64,000 bases of DNA from Adiantum capillus-veneris (GCA_014529385.2 CM043944.1:47408768-47472767), one strand, 5' to 3'; shown: positions 46,501 through 59,997, counted from the first letter of the stretch. Numbers and translations are program-made. Notes: generated from the sequence alone by a model not told the origin.

Positions 46501-48073
46501 ACTTCTCATGACCAGCTACCTCATTTAGTATCTCATCCTGGAATGGGAGGGGAAAGTGATCTCTTTTTGTTGCCTCATTGAGGGGACGGTAATCCACACA
46601 CACCCTCCACTTGCCCTTTTTCTTAGGAGTGACAACAACAGGAGAGACCCACTCTGAATTCTCCACTGGATAAATGAAACCTGCTGCTAGAAGCTTTCTT
46701 ACCTCCTTAAGTAGGGCCTGTTCCTTTATAACTCCTAGCCTTCGTAGCTTCTGAGCTTTAGGTGTGGCCTCAGGCTTTAACTCAATCTTGTGTTGAACAA
46801 CATCTACCCCACGCACATCGGTGTAGTCTTTAGCAAAAAGCCTAGGAAATTTCCTTAGCACACATTTGAACTCCTCTCTTTCATCCTTTGTAAGTGTTGT
46901 AGATAGCATACCTTCTAGCATTCCTTCATCTTGAACACCTTCGTTCTCTTGAGGACCTACCTCCTCCAAGCCTTGACAAGAGGTCTCTTGGTTGCTTGGC
47001 TTAAACCTTACCCCCATGACTTCGATGGAAGACTCCTCTTCAGTAATGCTGCCGCTACTTTCTTCTTCTGAAGTGCTATCGGTCCAACCTTCTTCCGTCT
47101 CACTTTGAGATGATTCTTCATGGAGCTCCTCTTGGCGTTGCTCCTTCATGTCAAAGACAACCTTCTTATGATTTGCATTCCTGCAAATTAATTTCCCACT
47201 CTCCCAATCCTGCAAAGCTCGCATTTTCATTAGCCATGGTCTTTCTAGGATAAATGGATAACCACTTCCCTTGGTCGACATAATATAGAAATCCACTGCC
47301 TTCTTAATGCCAAAAGCCTCCACAAAAACATTTTTACAAATGCCTACGCACCTAGCCTTGCTATTGTTTGCCATTTTCACTTTGATTTCAGGTGTCTCAT
47401 GGATGTGCATGCCTAGTCTTTGCATGAGCCCTTCTGTCATGATGCAAATTTGTGCACCCCCATCCACTAGACCTTTCCTAACCAATCTTCCTTTTATGTA
47501 ACAATCTAGCACAGGTGTAATATCCTCGTTCATTTCAGCATGTGCAATTTTTACAACAGGAAAACTCTCTTTTACCTTTCTCCTAGTGCTAACTGCTTTT
47601 GTTAAATCCCTCCTAACTTGTGGGCATAATGCAAGAAACTGAGGCCATGAGATATCAGGACCCTTACCTCGCATGTCTTCCAACAGGTTGTATGGAGCCA
47701 TACCATGTCCAAGAGGGAAGTCTTGGAGATTGATACGACGTCGAGTCCTCTTAGCTTCCTTGGTCTCCTTTGCCTTCTTGCCTTGTCCATGGTCACTCTG
47801 TGATGGGACACCCTCTTTCTCTTTACCTTTTCCTCGGCCACGCTTAATGCCATTGGCTTCCATGTCAACCTCATTTGAATTTGTCACCTCTACCACATGC
47901 ACATTTGGATCTGGCAAAGGTGGAACTCCTTCTACCCCTTGTGGAGGTGGTCTTGGTCCATTTGGTCTTTGTAGAAGCCTTGGTTGTTGACCAGCTCCTT
48001 CTCCTGCATTCATCACTTGGTAATTCAAGTTAGGTCTCCCTGGCTCCCCAGGGGGCCAAGGACAATTATACAT
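43394..48073 (-). pseudogene. Tat G4: protease-RT-RNase H-RNase H-integrase, 1559-codon frame
   Basis: The longest open frame in the window. Rough residues: end of zinc knuckle 1-5; protease DGG at 204-206; RT 470-640 with FIDD at 591-594; RNase H ~700-850; archaeal-type RNase H ~878-1000 (Asp883, Glu922/924, Asp948, Asp996/998); integrase zinc finger His1096, His1103, Cys1131, Cys1134; catalytic Asp1165, Asp1225 and Glu1261, the last two with 35 residues between; GPY/F tail ~1405-1445. Oddities: residues ~608-621 are read in another frame between a 5-bp and a 1-bp deletion that cancel; Ser before Asp1225 is Tyr; the pol stop (TGA) is TTA at 43571-43573, adding 59 LTR-encoded residues. Gag upstream is broken, so the element is probably not autonomous. 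Confidence 0.88.
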
Positions 48074-48837
48074 CCCATGTCCAGACTCTCCGCAATTCTA
48101 ACATTGCAAGACTCTCCTAGGTCGTGGATCTCGCTCTTCAGACTTCTTTGCTTGTCCCTTTGGACCTACAACTTGTGCAAGGTGAATTTACAGGCTGCTT
48201 AAAGATTCATTTAACTTCTCAATCACTTCAGCCGTTACCTCAGGAAGCTCCCTAGATGTTGATGCTTGTGAGTTACCTTTGGGTCTAAGAACTTCTATTG
48301 GAACCTCTCCCCTTAAGCACTTGAGTTTCCTATACTTCTCAGCAGCCCTAGTTTCCGCTGCATGAAAAGTAGCAGGTGCACCCGCCTCAACTTTTACCTT
48401 AAGGTCAGGAAAGAGTCCGGCTATGAACCTCTCCTTCTTTAAAAATTCTGCACCATCACCAGGGTTAGCAACATTTGTATCCATAGAGCCCAAAGACGTA
48501 GAAACTCTTGCTTGTACAAGTAGTAGTCATCTAAGTCTTTTTGCTTATGAGAAACAATGTCTTGCCATAGTTTTTGAGTGTTTTGGGGATCAAAGAAGTA
48601 TCTCTTAAAACGATTCAAAACTTTTGTGTAATTCCCCTTAACTTCCTCAGGCAAAGAGTCAAACCAAGTACTAGCATCTTTCCTAAGGACCACCTCAAAC
48701 ATTTCTACACGTTCTTGATCGGTTACTATCCTCTTGATACGGCAAGACATATTGAAATTTGCTAAAAATAATTCTGCATCCTCTCCAGGCTCTCCAAAGA
48801 AAAGAGGATATCCAGACATTTGGCGTTGGCTCTCCAT
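48074..48837 (-). pseudogene. Tat G4: Gag with frameshift and stops
   Basis: It starts MESQRQMSGYPLFFGEPGED, and the retrotransposon Gag region follows (TWFDSLPEEVKGNYTKVLNR, DDYYLYKQEFLRLWAL). One G is missing at ~48478 (ACAAATG against ACGAAATG in G3). A TAA follows LSSL at 48188, and the zinc-knuckle Trp codon is TAG (about 48100), just before the long pol frame. Confidence 0.85.
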
Positions 48838-48886
48838 TATTATGAAAGATTACAACACGAGTTACAATAAGGGATACAATAGAGAT

Positions 48887-49345
48887 TTAGAACCACTCGC
48901 CTGCAAATGAAGAAGTGAGAAAATACCACTCTAGGTTTTCTTCTTTAGCTATCCAAGCTTCAATAAGGTCTGGATTTGTTTGATCAAAACAAAAAGGTAA
49001 ACTATTGATGAGCTCTAAGAAGGGTTGAAATTCTTCAAAGCTAAGGCGATAAACAGAAATCTCTAGAACTTCATTTTCTGGATCCAAAAGAGCAACCACG
49101 TCCCAAGTGATAAATTGCACTTGCTCTACAATTCCCAACGCACAAGCGGTTTGTATAAAAACTAGATCTTCATGCTCGTCGAAGGCCGTGAGAAAGTAGC
49201 AATTGACTAGGAGCTCCTTTCCTTCGAGTTCCACACAGTCGGAGTGAGGCAACCTTCTCACAATTTCATAAAGAACATCCTCATCAAGTTCAATCAAGTT
49301 TGCAAGATTTAAAAACTCCACTTGTGCTACAAAATTCCTGGACAA
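48887..49345 (-). CDS. Tat accessory ORF-d (G4 only), 152 aa, F-box-like start
   Basis: Unrecognised acidic protein 49 bp upstream of gag. It reads LDEDVLYEIVRRLPHSDCV near residues 19-37, similar in spacing to the first helices of an F-box (L-P-x-D-L-x-x-x-I-x-x-R-L-P). It then has EDLVFIQTACALGIVEQVQF and INSLPFCFDQTNPDLIEAWI. It is a paralogue of ORF-c: RRLPH, CAL, INSLPF and the spacing between them are shared, though overall identity is low. The frame is clean. The F-box reading is my inference from one motif; the rest matches no family I know. Confidence 0.55.
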   Translation of the reverse strand: MSRNFVAQVEFLNLANLIELDEDVLYEIVRRLPHSDCVELEGKELLVNCYFLTAFDEHEDLVFIQTACALGIVEQVQFITWDVVALLDPENEVLEISVYRLSFEEFQPFLELINSLPFCFDQTNPDLIEAWIAKEENLEWYFLTSSFAGEWF

Positions 49346-49391
49346 AAACTCTATAGGATTATGGTTAAATCATTCAAAAGCATAAAGAGAT

Positions 49392-49946
49392 TTACAATGT
49401 CTCTATGAACAAAGTGTCATAGAAAGTAGAGAAGGATGAGAATTTATACAAATTTGCAATCTTCTCTATGCTCTCTTTATTAAGACAAGCTCTGAATATC
49501 TCCCTATCTCCTTTGTTGAAAGCGAAAGGAAGACTATTAATAAGACGCAAATGAGGGAAAAATTTACCAAATGTGACTCTATGAAGCATGAACTCTGGCC
49601 GCAAGTTTCCTGAAGAGTCTTCCTCAATGGTGAAATGCACTCGCCAAACGCCAAATTTCACTCTATTTACCAATCTTAGGGCACACACTAGTTGGATGAA
49701 TGCGCGGTCTTCCTTAGTGCCCAACAACAAGAGGAAAATGGAATCCACACGTAGGACCTTCCGTCTTAACTTCACCACCCTCTTGTTATGAGGGAGACGC
49801 CTTACTACTTGCTCCTGCAACTCAATTGGTAATAGAGCTAGATCTCTAAGGATTGAACTTTCACTGCACACACATTCCCAGTTAGAACAAATGATCGTTT
49901 TTTTGTTTCTTGTAACAACTTGGACAAAGAAAAAACAAACATACAC
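49392..49946 (-). CDS. Tat accessory ORF-c (G4 only), 184 aa, F-box-like start
   Basis: The first ~35 residues from the ATG (MYVCFFFVQVVTRNKKT) may not belong; homology to ORF-d begins at LALLPIELQEQVVRRLPHNK. Shared later parts: EDRAFIQLVCALRLVNRVKF, a Trp-containing strand, HRVTFGKFFPHLRLINSLPF. It is basic where ORF-d is acidic. It lies 26 bp after ORF-b and 46 bp before ORF-d on the same strand. Absent from G3 and G5, whose leaders go straight from ORF-b to gag. Confidence 0.55.
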   Translation of the reverse strand: MYVCFFFVQVVTRNKKTIICSNWECVCSESSILRDLALLPIELQEQVVRRLPHNKRVVKLRRKVLRVDSIFLLLLGTKEDRAFIQLVCALRLVNRVKFGVWRVHFTIEEDSSGNLRPEFMLHRVTFGKFFPHLRLINSLPFAFNKGDREIFRACLNKESIEKIANLYKFSSFSTFYDTLFIETL

Positions 49947-49972
49947 ACTATTTTGCCGGGCTGCACTTCATT

Positions 49973-50191
49973 TTAAAATAAAATGAACACATGTACATCA
50001 AAAGAAGTGTGGTAGTTGATGAGAGGTAGAATGACAGGGTTTGGTGATGCAAGAATTTCTCCTGCTCTTTGGGCACCAAACATGAACACCATTCGTTGTT
50101 GAAAATGGATCTTTCTACTAATTGCAACGTTTATTCTAATGTGTGGAGTAAAATAAAAGGGAAAAACCTCTATTCCTGGGCCATTATCCAT
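49973..50191 (-). CDS. Tat accessory ORF-b (G4 copy), 72 aa
   Basis: Same protein as 39814-40032 with about eight substitutions, mostly conservative (Ile/Val, Asp/Glu, His/Tyr). It keeps FQQRMVFMFGAQRAGEI and NPVILPLINY. Follows ORF-a by 21 bp. Confidence 0.55.
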   Translation of the reverse strand: MDNGPGIEVFPFYFTPHIRINVAISRKIHFQQRMVFMFGAQRAGEILASPNPVILPLINYHTSFDVHVFILF

Positions 50192-50212
50192 GGCCTATGC
50201 ATGTCCTAATGC

Positions 50213-50425
50213 TTAAAATAACACAAAAATATAGACGTCCAAGCTAATATCGTACCTAATGAGAGGCAAAATAAAAGGATTTACCGAAGTGTTTATCTCG
50301 GCTAACCTAAGAGGACCTAAAATTCTACGAATTACTCGCTGAAATTGCAACTTAGTACTAACAATTATGAGTACCTTTTGCCTTGCAATGGGGATGAAGG
50401 GAACATACAAATTCTCGTGATTCAT
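50213..50425 (-). CDS. Tat accessory ORF-a (G4 copy), 70 aa
   Basis: First ORF after the 5' LTR L6. Same protein as 39580-39792 with about four substitutions; MNHENLYVPFIPIARQKVL at the start. No known domain. Confidence 0.55.
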   Translation of the reverse strand: MNHENLYVPFIPIARQKVLIIVSTKLQFQRVIRRILGPLRLAEINTSVNPFILPLIRYDISLDVYIFVLF

Positions 50426-50486
50426 GCAAGCTACTTGATTATGCTAAAGGTTGAGCCTTCACAAAACATACACAAGCCTGTCCTCA

Positions 50487-50498
50487 GTGGGGGCACCA
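50487..50498 (-). promoter_or_regulatory. Tat primer-binding site of G4
   Basis: The complement reads TGGTGCCCCCAC, three bases from the end of L6; identical to the G3 site. Confidence 0.6.
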
Positions 50499-50501
50499 AT
50501 T

Positions 50502-53239
<2,738 letters not shown>

Positions 53240-55021
53240 TCGACTCAAGTAAGGCTTCAAGCGATAGCCGTTTACCTTCCTGGAGTGCTCTTTCCCATTC
53301 AAGTCCATAAGTTGATAGTAACTTGAATTGAAAGCCTTCTTGACTATGTATGGCCCCTGCCATCTTGTTTCAAATTTGGCATCAAAACGATTATCGAGTC
53401 GATTGTCATACCTTAGCACAAGATCTCCTTCATTTATGCCTTAGTCCTTCAGTTTCTTGTCAACCTTCTCCTTTATCTGTGTGGCTTTCCTCTTATAGCA
53501 CTCGTATGCTGCTTCTCTTTTCCACTCAAGCTCAGCTAAGCTAAGAGGTCGATCCATCCATATCTCTTGATCATCTTGTGCTCCTTTGCCATGAAGTCGC
53601 ATTGTTGGGATGTTTAGTTCAATTGGCTGTAAAGCCTCTTGACCATAGACCAAGTGAAATGGTGTGAACTCCGTGGCTTCCCTATATGTGGTTCGATACG
53701 CCCACAAGGCACCATCCAAGAAGTCATCCCACAACTTTGTCCATTTTTTCACCATCTTTCTAATGATGCCTGCAATGACACCATTAGCTTTTTCTACCAA
53801 ACCATTTGATTGGGGATAGTAGGGTGTACTGTGACGATGTAGAATGTGAAGTTCTTCACAGGCTTTTGTGAGCAATCCCTCTCTAAACCCTGGACCATTA
53901 TCAGAAACAATCTCCAAAGGTGTGCCAAATTTACAACAAATGTGAGTGTAGACGAATTTGCTCACTGTCCTCTCATTTACCTTTGCCACACTTTGTGCTT
54001 CCACCCACCTAGTCATATAGTCTATAGCCACTAGAATGTAGAGTTTACCATTTTTTGTCCTAGGCAGAGGACCCATAGCATCAATGCCCCACTTTTCAAA
54101 CGGTCCATTTGCAAGCACGATTTGCCTTGGACCATAAACCAATCTTCTATCCCTATTTACCTGACAATTGTGACAACTTTTACACCAATGTTGGACATCC
54201 ACATGCGGACTTGGCCAAACATACCCCGCAAGCAAAATCTTCTTCACAGTTAATTCTTGGGCAGAATGACCACCACATGCTTCTTCATGCAAACCTTTTA
54301 AAATGGTTGGAATTTCCTCAATAGTTGGTACTCTTCTGCATACTTGATCCTTCCCTCTTTGATAGAGGGAGCCTTCTAGGAAGAGATATGCGCTTGCCTT
54401 CTTCATGAGTCTCCTCTTCTGAGCCTTCGTGAAGTCTTGTGGAAACTCACCCTCCAAAATGTAGCCAATAATGGGAGCCAATGACTCCAATCCCTGGTAT
54501 CTCGCTTTCTTGACAGCTGCTGCCACCATGATGACCTGCACTTCTCTCTGAACACATGTAACTGCTTGTTGTGCAAGTAAATCGGCATCTTCATTTTGTT
54601 TCCTCGGAATATGGTATAGTTGCACTTCTTCAAACTGATTAAACATCCTACGAATGGCATGAACTTTTGTTCTTAAGCTTTCATCCTTGCATGCCCAAAT
54701 GCCTAAAATCTGTTTAACAATGAGAAGTGCATCTCCCTTTACCATGAGACGTTTTATCCCTTGGCCAATGCACATCTTCAAACCATGAAGTAGTGTGTCG
54801 TATTTTGCTTCATTGTTGCTAGTTGAACCCGGTAGATTGACCTTCTCTTTCATGACCACCTCTCCACTTGGGTTGAGCAACACTAGCCCTCCCCCTGCTT
54901 TCCCTGTGGCTCGTCGAAAAGCTCCATCAAAGAACAAGGTAAAAGCATTGGGAATACTTTTTGGTGGTGGCAATGGTAGGGTCTTTACTTGAGGCACCTT
55001 AATTTCCTTCTCATGTACCCT
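53240..55021 (-). pseudogene. Tat G5: second RNase H and integrase
   Basis: The pol end is cut at KPYLSR against L6. It includes the archaeal-type RNase H (LFFDGAFRRATGKAGGG), the zinc finger (HEEACGGHSAQELTVKKI, HWCKSCHNCQ) and the full D,D,E core (GIDAMGPLPRTK, SDNGPGFREG, PQSNGLVEKANG). AAA-to-TAA after KKLKD (about 53441) interrupts it, and TAA at 55022 (TAT in the other copies) separates it from RT. Confidence 0.85.
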
Positions 55022-56155
55022 TTAAGTGAGAATCCCTGCCAATTGTGCACGCACACTATCTTCTACCTTGAAAGAGTATTGAAACTCTTGCAACTCCATA
55101 ATCCACTTTGAGATCCTAGTACTAAGATTCATTTGAGATGACACCCAAGGGAACAAATTCTCTGCGGTGAGGATTAAAAAAGGTTTTGGGAGCAAGTAGG
55201 ATCTAAACTTTCTCACCGCAAACATGAGAGAAAGCATCATGAGTTCTGCTTCTGTGTAGTCTCTCTCCAAAGCATTCATGACCCTACTAGCAAAGTAGAT
55301 GGGTCGCATCCTTGTACTGTGGGGATCTTGTTGTAGCAACACGGCACCAATTGTTTCCCTTCCAACACTAGAGCTAACAAAGAATGTGTACTCCCAACAA
55401 GGATGCATGAGTGTTGGTAGCTCTGACAAAATGACTTTAATGTTACAAAAATACTCTTCAAGCTCATCAAACCATGCAAATTCTACTTGTTGTGTCAACG
55501 TTTGCAAAGGATAAAGCAACTCCGAGGCTAAGTGAATGAAGCGTGACATATACTTCACCTTCTGAATGAAAGAGATGACCTCCTTAAGACTCTTCGGTGA
55601 TGGGAGCTCAATAAGAGCCTTTGCCTTTGAAGGATCCACCTCAATGCCTTTATAGGAAACCTTGTGACCGAGCAAGATCACTTCATCCTCACCTATGTGG
55701 CACTTGTCGGGGTTGAGTTGACCTCCCATGTCGTAGAGCTTCTTTAAACCTTCTTCTACCCTTTGTAGATGCAATGATTTTGAGCTATAAATGCAGAAAT
55801 CATCAATGAACACCCTAATTGACTTTCCAAAGAATGCTTGAAACACCATGTTCATGAAACGTTGGAATGTTGCAGGAGCATTTGTCAGACCAAATGGAAT
55901 GACTCTAAAAGCATAACAACCCCAAGGATTGATAAAGGTTGTTTTCAATTGATCTTCCAATGCGATACCTATTTGAAAGTAGCCTGAGTAGCCATCACAC
56001 ACAGTGTACTTTTCATGACCAGCTACGTCATTTAGTATCTCATCCTGAAATGGGAGGGGAAAGTGATATCTTTTTGTTGCCTCATTGAGTGGACGGTAAT
56101 CCACACACACCCTCCACTTTCCGTTTTTCTTAGGAGTGACAACAACGGGAGAGAC
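55022..56155 (-). pseudogene. Tat G5: reverse transcriptase and RNase H
   Basis: CVDYRPLNEATKRYHFPLPF, then YFQIGIALEDQLKTTFINPW, FIDDFCIYSS and LQRVEEGLKKLYDMGGQLNP, without the 5-bp deletion of G3/G4, then RNase H to TAA at 55022. The frame is cut off upstream by TGG-to-TGA in the ENSEWVSP motif (about 56154-56156). Confidence 0.85.
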
Positions 56156-58345
56156 TCACTCTGAATTCTCCACTGGATAAACGAAACCTGCTGCTAGAAG
56201 CTTTCTTACCTCCTTGAGTAGAGCCTGCTCCTTTATAACTCCTAGCCTTCGTAGCTTCTGAGCTTTAGGTGTGGCCTCATGCTTTAACCCAATCTTGTGT
56301 TGAACAACATCTACCCCACGCACATCGGTGTAGTCTTTAGCAAAAAGCCTAGGAAATTTCCTTAGCACACATTTGAACTCCTCTCTTTCATCCATTGTAA
56401 GTGTTGTAGATAGCATACCTTCTAGCATTCCTTCATCTTGAACACCTTCGTTCTCTTGAGGACCTACCTCCTCCAAGCCTTGACAAGAGGTCTCTTGGTT
56501 GCTTGGCTTAAACCTTACCCCCATGACTTCGATGGAAGACTCCTCTTCAGTAAAGCTGCCGCTACTTTCTTCTTCTGAAGTGCTATCGGTCCAACCTTCT
56601 TCAGTCTCACTTTGAGATGATTCTTCATGGAGCTCCTCTTGGCATTGCTCCTTCATGTCAAAGACAACCTTCTTATGATTGTCATTCCTGCAAATTAATT
56701 TTCCACTCTCCCAATCCTGCAAAGCTCGCATTTTCATTAGCCATGGTCTTCCTAGGATAAATGGATAACCACTTCCCTTGGTCGACATAACATAGAAATC
56801 CACTGCCTTCTTAATGCCAAAGGCCTCCACAAAAACATTTTTACAAATGCCTACGCACCTAGCCTTGCTATTGTTTGCCATTTCCACTTTGATTTCAGGT
56901 GTCTCATGGATGTGCATGCCTAGTCTTTGCATGAGCCCTTCTGTCATGATGCAAATTTGTGCACCCCCATCCACTAGACCTTTCCTAACCAATCTTCCTT
57001 TTATGTAACAATCTAGCACAGGTGTAATATCCTCGTTCATTTCAGCATGTGCAATTTTTACAACAGGAAAACTCTCTTTTACCTTTCTCCTAGTGCTAAC
57101 TGCCTTTGTTAAATCCCTCCTAACTTGTGGGCATAATGCAAGAAACTGAGGCCATGAGATATCAGGACCCTTACCTCGCATGTCTTCCAACAGGTTGTAT
57201 GGAGCCATACCATGTCCAAGAGGGAAGTCTTGGAGATTGATACGACGTCGAGTCCTCTTAGCTTCCTTGGTCTCCTTTGCCTTCTTGCCTTGTCCATGGT
57301 CACTCTGTGATGGGACACCCTCTTTCTCTTTACCTTTACCTCGGCCACGCTTAATGCCATTTGCTTCCATGTCAACCTCATTTGAGTTTGTCACCTCTAC
57401 CACATGCACATTTGGATCTGGCAAAGGTGGAACTCCTTCTACCCCTTGTGGAGGTGGTCTTGGTCCATTTGGTCTTTGTAGAAGCCTTGGTTGTTGACCA
57501 GTTCCTTCACCTGCATTCATCACTGGGTAATTCAAGTTAGGTCTCCCTGGCTCCCCATGGGGCCAAGGACAATTATACATCCCATGTCCAGACTCTCCGC
57601 AATTCCAACATTGCAAGACTCTCCTAGGTCGTGGATCTCGCTCTTCAGACTTCTTTGCTTGTCCCTTTGGACCTACAACTTGTGCAAGGTGAATTGACAG
57701 GCTCCTTAAAGATTCGTTTAACTTCTCAATTACTTCCGCCGTTACCTCAGGAAGCTCCCTCGATGTTGATGCTTGTGACTTACCTTTGGGTCTAAGACCT
57801 TCTATTGGAACTTCTCCCCTTAAGCACTTGAGTTTCCTATATTTCTCAGCAGCCCTAGTTTCAGCTGCATCAAAGGTAGCATGTGCACCCGCCTCAACTT
57901 TTACCTTAAGGTCAGGAAAGAGTCCGGCTATGAACCTCTCCTTCTTTAGAAATTCTGCACCATCACCAGGGTTAGCAACATTTCGTATCCATAGAGCCCA
58001 AAGACGTAGAAACTCTTGCTTGTACAAGTAGTAGTCATCTAAGTCTTTTTGCTTATGAGAAACAATGTCTTGCCATAATTTTTGAGTGTTTTGGGGATCA
58101 AAGAAGTATTTCTTGAAATGATTCAAAACTTCTGTGTAATTCCCCTTAACTTCCTCAGGCAAAGAGTCAAACCAAGTGCTAGCATCTTTCCTAAGGACCA
58201 CCTCAAACATTTCTACACGTTCTTGATCAGTTATTATCCTCTTGATACGGCAAGACATCTTGAAATTCGCTAAAAATAATTTTGCATCCTCTCCAGGCTC
58301 TCCAAAGAAAAGAGGATACCCAGACATTTGGCGTTGGCTTTCCAT
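56156..58345 (-). CDS. Tat G5: Gag-protease, intact 729-codon frame
   Basis: The only unbroken Gag in the locus. It starts at the ATG shared by all copies (MESQRQMSGYPLFFGEPGED). Gag capsid-like region ~20-140; zinc knuckle CWNCGESGHGMYNC ~245-258 (CX2CX4HX4C); a Pro-rich then Lys/Arg-rich linker; protease with DGGAQICI at ~455; a Ser/Glu-rich linker; then the start of RT up to ENSE, where Trp is TGA. Gag packages RNA and the protease cuts the polyprotein; with this stop, only Gag-protease could be made. Confidence 0.8.
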   Translation of the reverse strand: MESQRQMSGYPLFFGEPGEDAKLFLANFKMSCRIKRIITDQERVEMFEVVLRKDASTWFDSLPEEVKGNYTEVLNHFKKYFFDPQNTQKLWQDIVSHKQKDLDDYYLYKQEFLRLWALWIRNVANPGDGAEFLKKERFIAGLFPDLKVKVEAGAHATFDAAETRAAEKYRKLKCLRGEVPIEGLRPKGKSQASTSRELPEVTAEVIEKLNESLRSLSIHLAQVVGPKGQAKKSEERDPRPRRVLQCWNCGESGHGMYNCPWPHGEPGRPNLNYPVMNAGEGTGQQPRLLQRPNGPRPPPQGVEGVPPLPDPNVHVVEVTNSNEVDMEANGIKRGRGKGKEKEGVPSQSDHGQGKKAKETKEAKRTRRRINLQDFPLGHGMAPYNLLEDMRGKGPDISWPQFLALCPQVRRDLTKAVSTRRKVKESFPVVKIAHAEMNEDITPVLDCYIKGRLVRKGLVDGGAQICIMTEGLMQRLGMHIHETPEIKVEMANNSKARCVGICKNVFVEAFGIKKAVDFYVMSTKGSGYPFILGRPWLMKMRALQDWESGKLICRNDNHKKVVFDMKEQCQEELHEESSQSETEEGWTDSTSEEESSGSFTEEESSIEVMGVRFKPSNQETSCQGLEEVGPQENEGVQDEGMLEGMLSTTLTMDEREEFKCVLRKFPRLFAKDYTDVRGVDVVQHKIGLKHEATPKAQKLRRLGVIKEQALLKEVRKLLAAGFVYPVENSE

Positions 58346-58570
58346 TGAATTGATTTCAGAGTGATACCCGTTTTTGTTTTTCTTTCTTAAAAAGATTTAC
58401 ACAATAATGTTTTCTAGCTTGCAATCTTTTTTACAACAAAATAAAGATATTCACATCAAACGACCTATGATAATCAATAAGAGGTAGGATGACAGGGTTT
58501 GGTGATGCGAGAATTTCTCCTACTCTTTGGGCACCAAACATGAACACCATACGTTGTTGAAAATGGATTT
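58346..58570 (-). pseudogene. Tat G5 leader with broken ORF-b
   Basis: It carries the ~46 C-terminal residues of ORF-b (HFQQRMVFMFGAQR to the end), followed by the same ~85-bp spacer to gag as in G3. Upstream it is cut at AAATCCATTTTCAAC and joins inverted copia integrase. ORF-a, primer site and 5' LTR are lost here. Confidence 0.75.
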
Positions 58571-59993
58571 AAAGTAAACCCATACTTTCCTAGAGTAATC
58601 ATCTATAAATGTCATAAAGTAAGAAGCTCCCCCTAGAGATAGGTTAGGCATAGGTCCACAAAAATCACTATGAACAAGTGCCAACTGTGTATCTATTCTA
58701 CTGCTTCTATGCTTATGTGGCTACCGTGTTTGCTTACCATACAGACAATGTTCACAGAATTCAAAATCATTAAATGAAAAGCCAGGCAAATAACTAGAAC
58801 GAGACGAGATTTCCATTCCCTTCTTGGACATATGTCCTAACCGGCTATGCCACAAAGAAACGTTCGGCTGCTCGGTTACATTGATTACATTTTTAGAGAC
58901 ATTTGATACATAAATCATGTAAAGTCCTCCAGACTTTACTCCATGTGCTACTGTCATCGAACCCTTGGATATCTTCCAGATGTTTTGTCCAAAAGTGGTG
59001 ACGTAGCCAGAATCATCAAGTAAACCTGTGATGATCAAGCTCTTTGTAATTGCGGGAACATGTCTCACATTCTTCAGCGTGAAAGAAGAGCCATTCTGAA
59101 ACTTCAATTGAACATCTCCAACACCTAAGATCTCACATGTCTGCCCATTGCCTAGCCGAACATGATCTTTAGTGGTCACATAAGAGGTAAAACACTCCTT
59201 GTTTGGAGACACATGAAGTGATGCCCCTGAGTCTATAATCCAGTCACTCAGTGCATTTCCATCAGATGCTGTAAGAAGAGCTGAGTCCATTGTATTCTTC
59301 AAGAAGTAGATGTCTCCTGACACTAGACTGTCATCCTCTGCAACAGTGTTTGTCACATTTATTTCTTGAATCTTCACTGAGGACTTGTTCTTCTCACCAT
59401 GGTCTTCAGCTTTCTCTTTGCCTTTTTCTGCTTTCCATTCTCTGCAGTCTCTTTTCATGTGACCCTTCTTGCCACAATGGTAGCATTCTATGTTACTCTT
59501 GCCTTTAAAACTGCGGGACTTGCTACGAGATTGATCCCTCTTTCCACCTTTGTACTTTTCTTTGGTCCTTCCTCTGACAACTAAGGCTGTTCCTTTGCCT
59601 TTGTCCATTTTCTTTCTGTTGGTTTCTTCAGTAAGCAGACTGCCTTCTACACCTCCTATGGTCAAACCATCTGGAGGTGCAGAATTACTCAAATATGTGC
59701 GAAAAGTGTCCCAGCTTTCCGGCAATGTGATCAACAGGAACATAGCTCTAACAGGTTCATCAAACTTGACACCTTGAGCTGACAACTGACTGTAGATGGT
59801 GTTGAATTCATTAAGATGATTGGACATAGGGGTCCCTTCTTTCATCTTCAAGTCAACAAGATTCTTAAGCCAGTATACGTGTGAAGCTGCACTCTGCTTC
59901 TCATAAAGATCACTCAGCTTTAACCATGCTTGATAAGCCGACATCTCGTCTGCTACATTGAAGTAAACCCTTTCTGCCAAAGTCAGCATAATG
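58571..59993 (-). pseudogene. Inverted copia segment: Gag remainder, protease, integrase start
   Basis: Read on the minus strand it continues the Gag broken at 24740: IMLTLAERVYFNVADEMSAY, the UBN2 region, zinc knuckle CYHCGKKGHMKRDC, protease WIIDSGASLHVSPNKEC, the pre-integrase domain (LWHSRLGHMSKKGM and CEHCLYGKQTR), a TAG at 58721-58723, and integrase up to FMTFIDDYSRKVWVYF. Its two outer parts lie on the plus strand, so this block has been flipped. The 436-codon frame from 60031 includes LTR-derived residues at its start. Confidence 0.88.
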
Positions 59994-59997
59994 GTAG

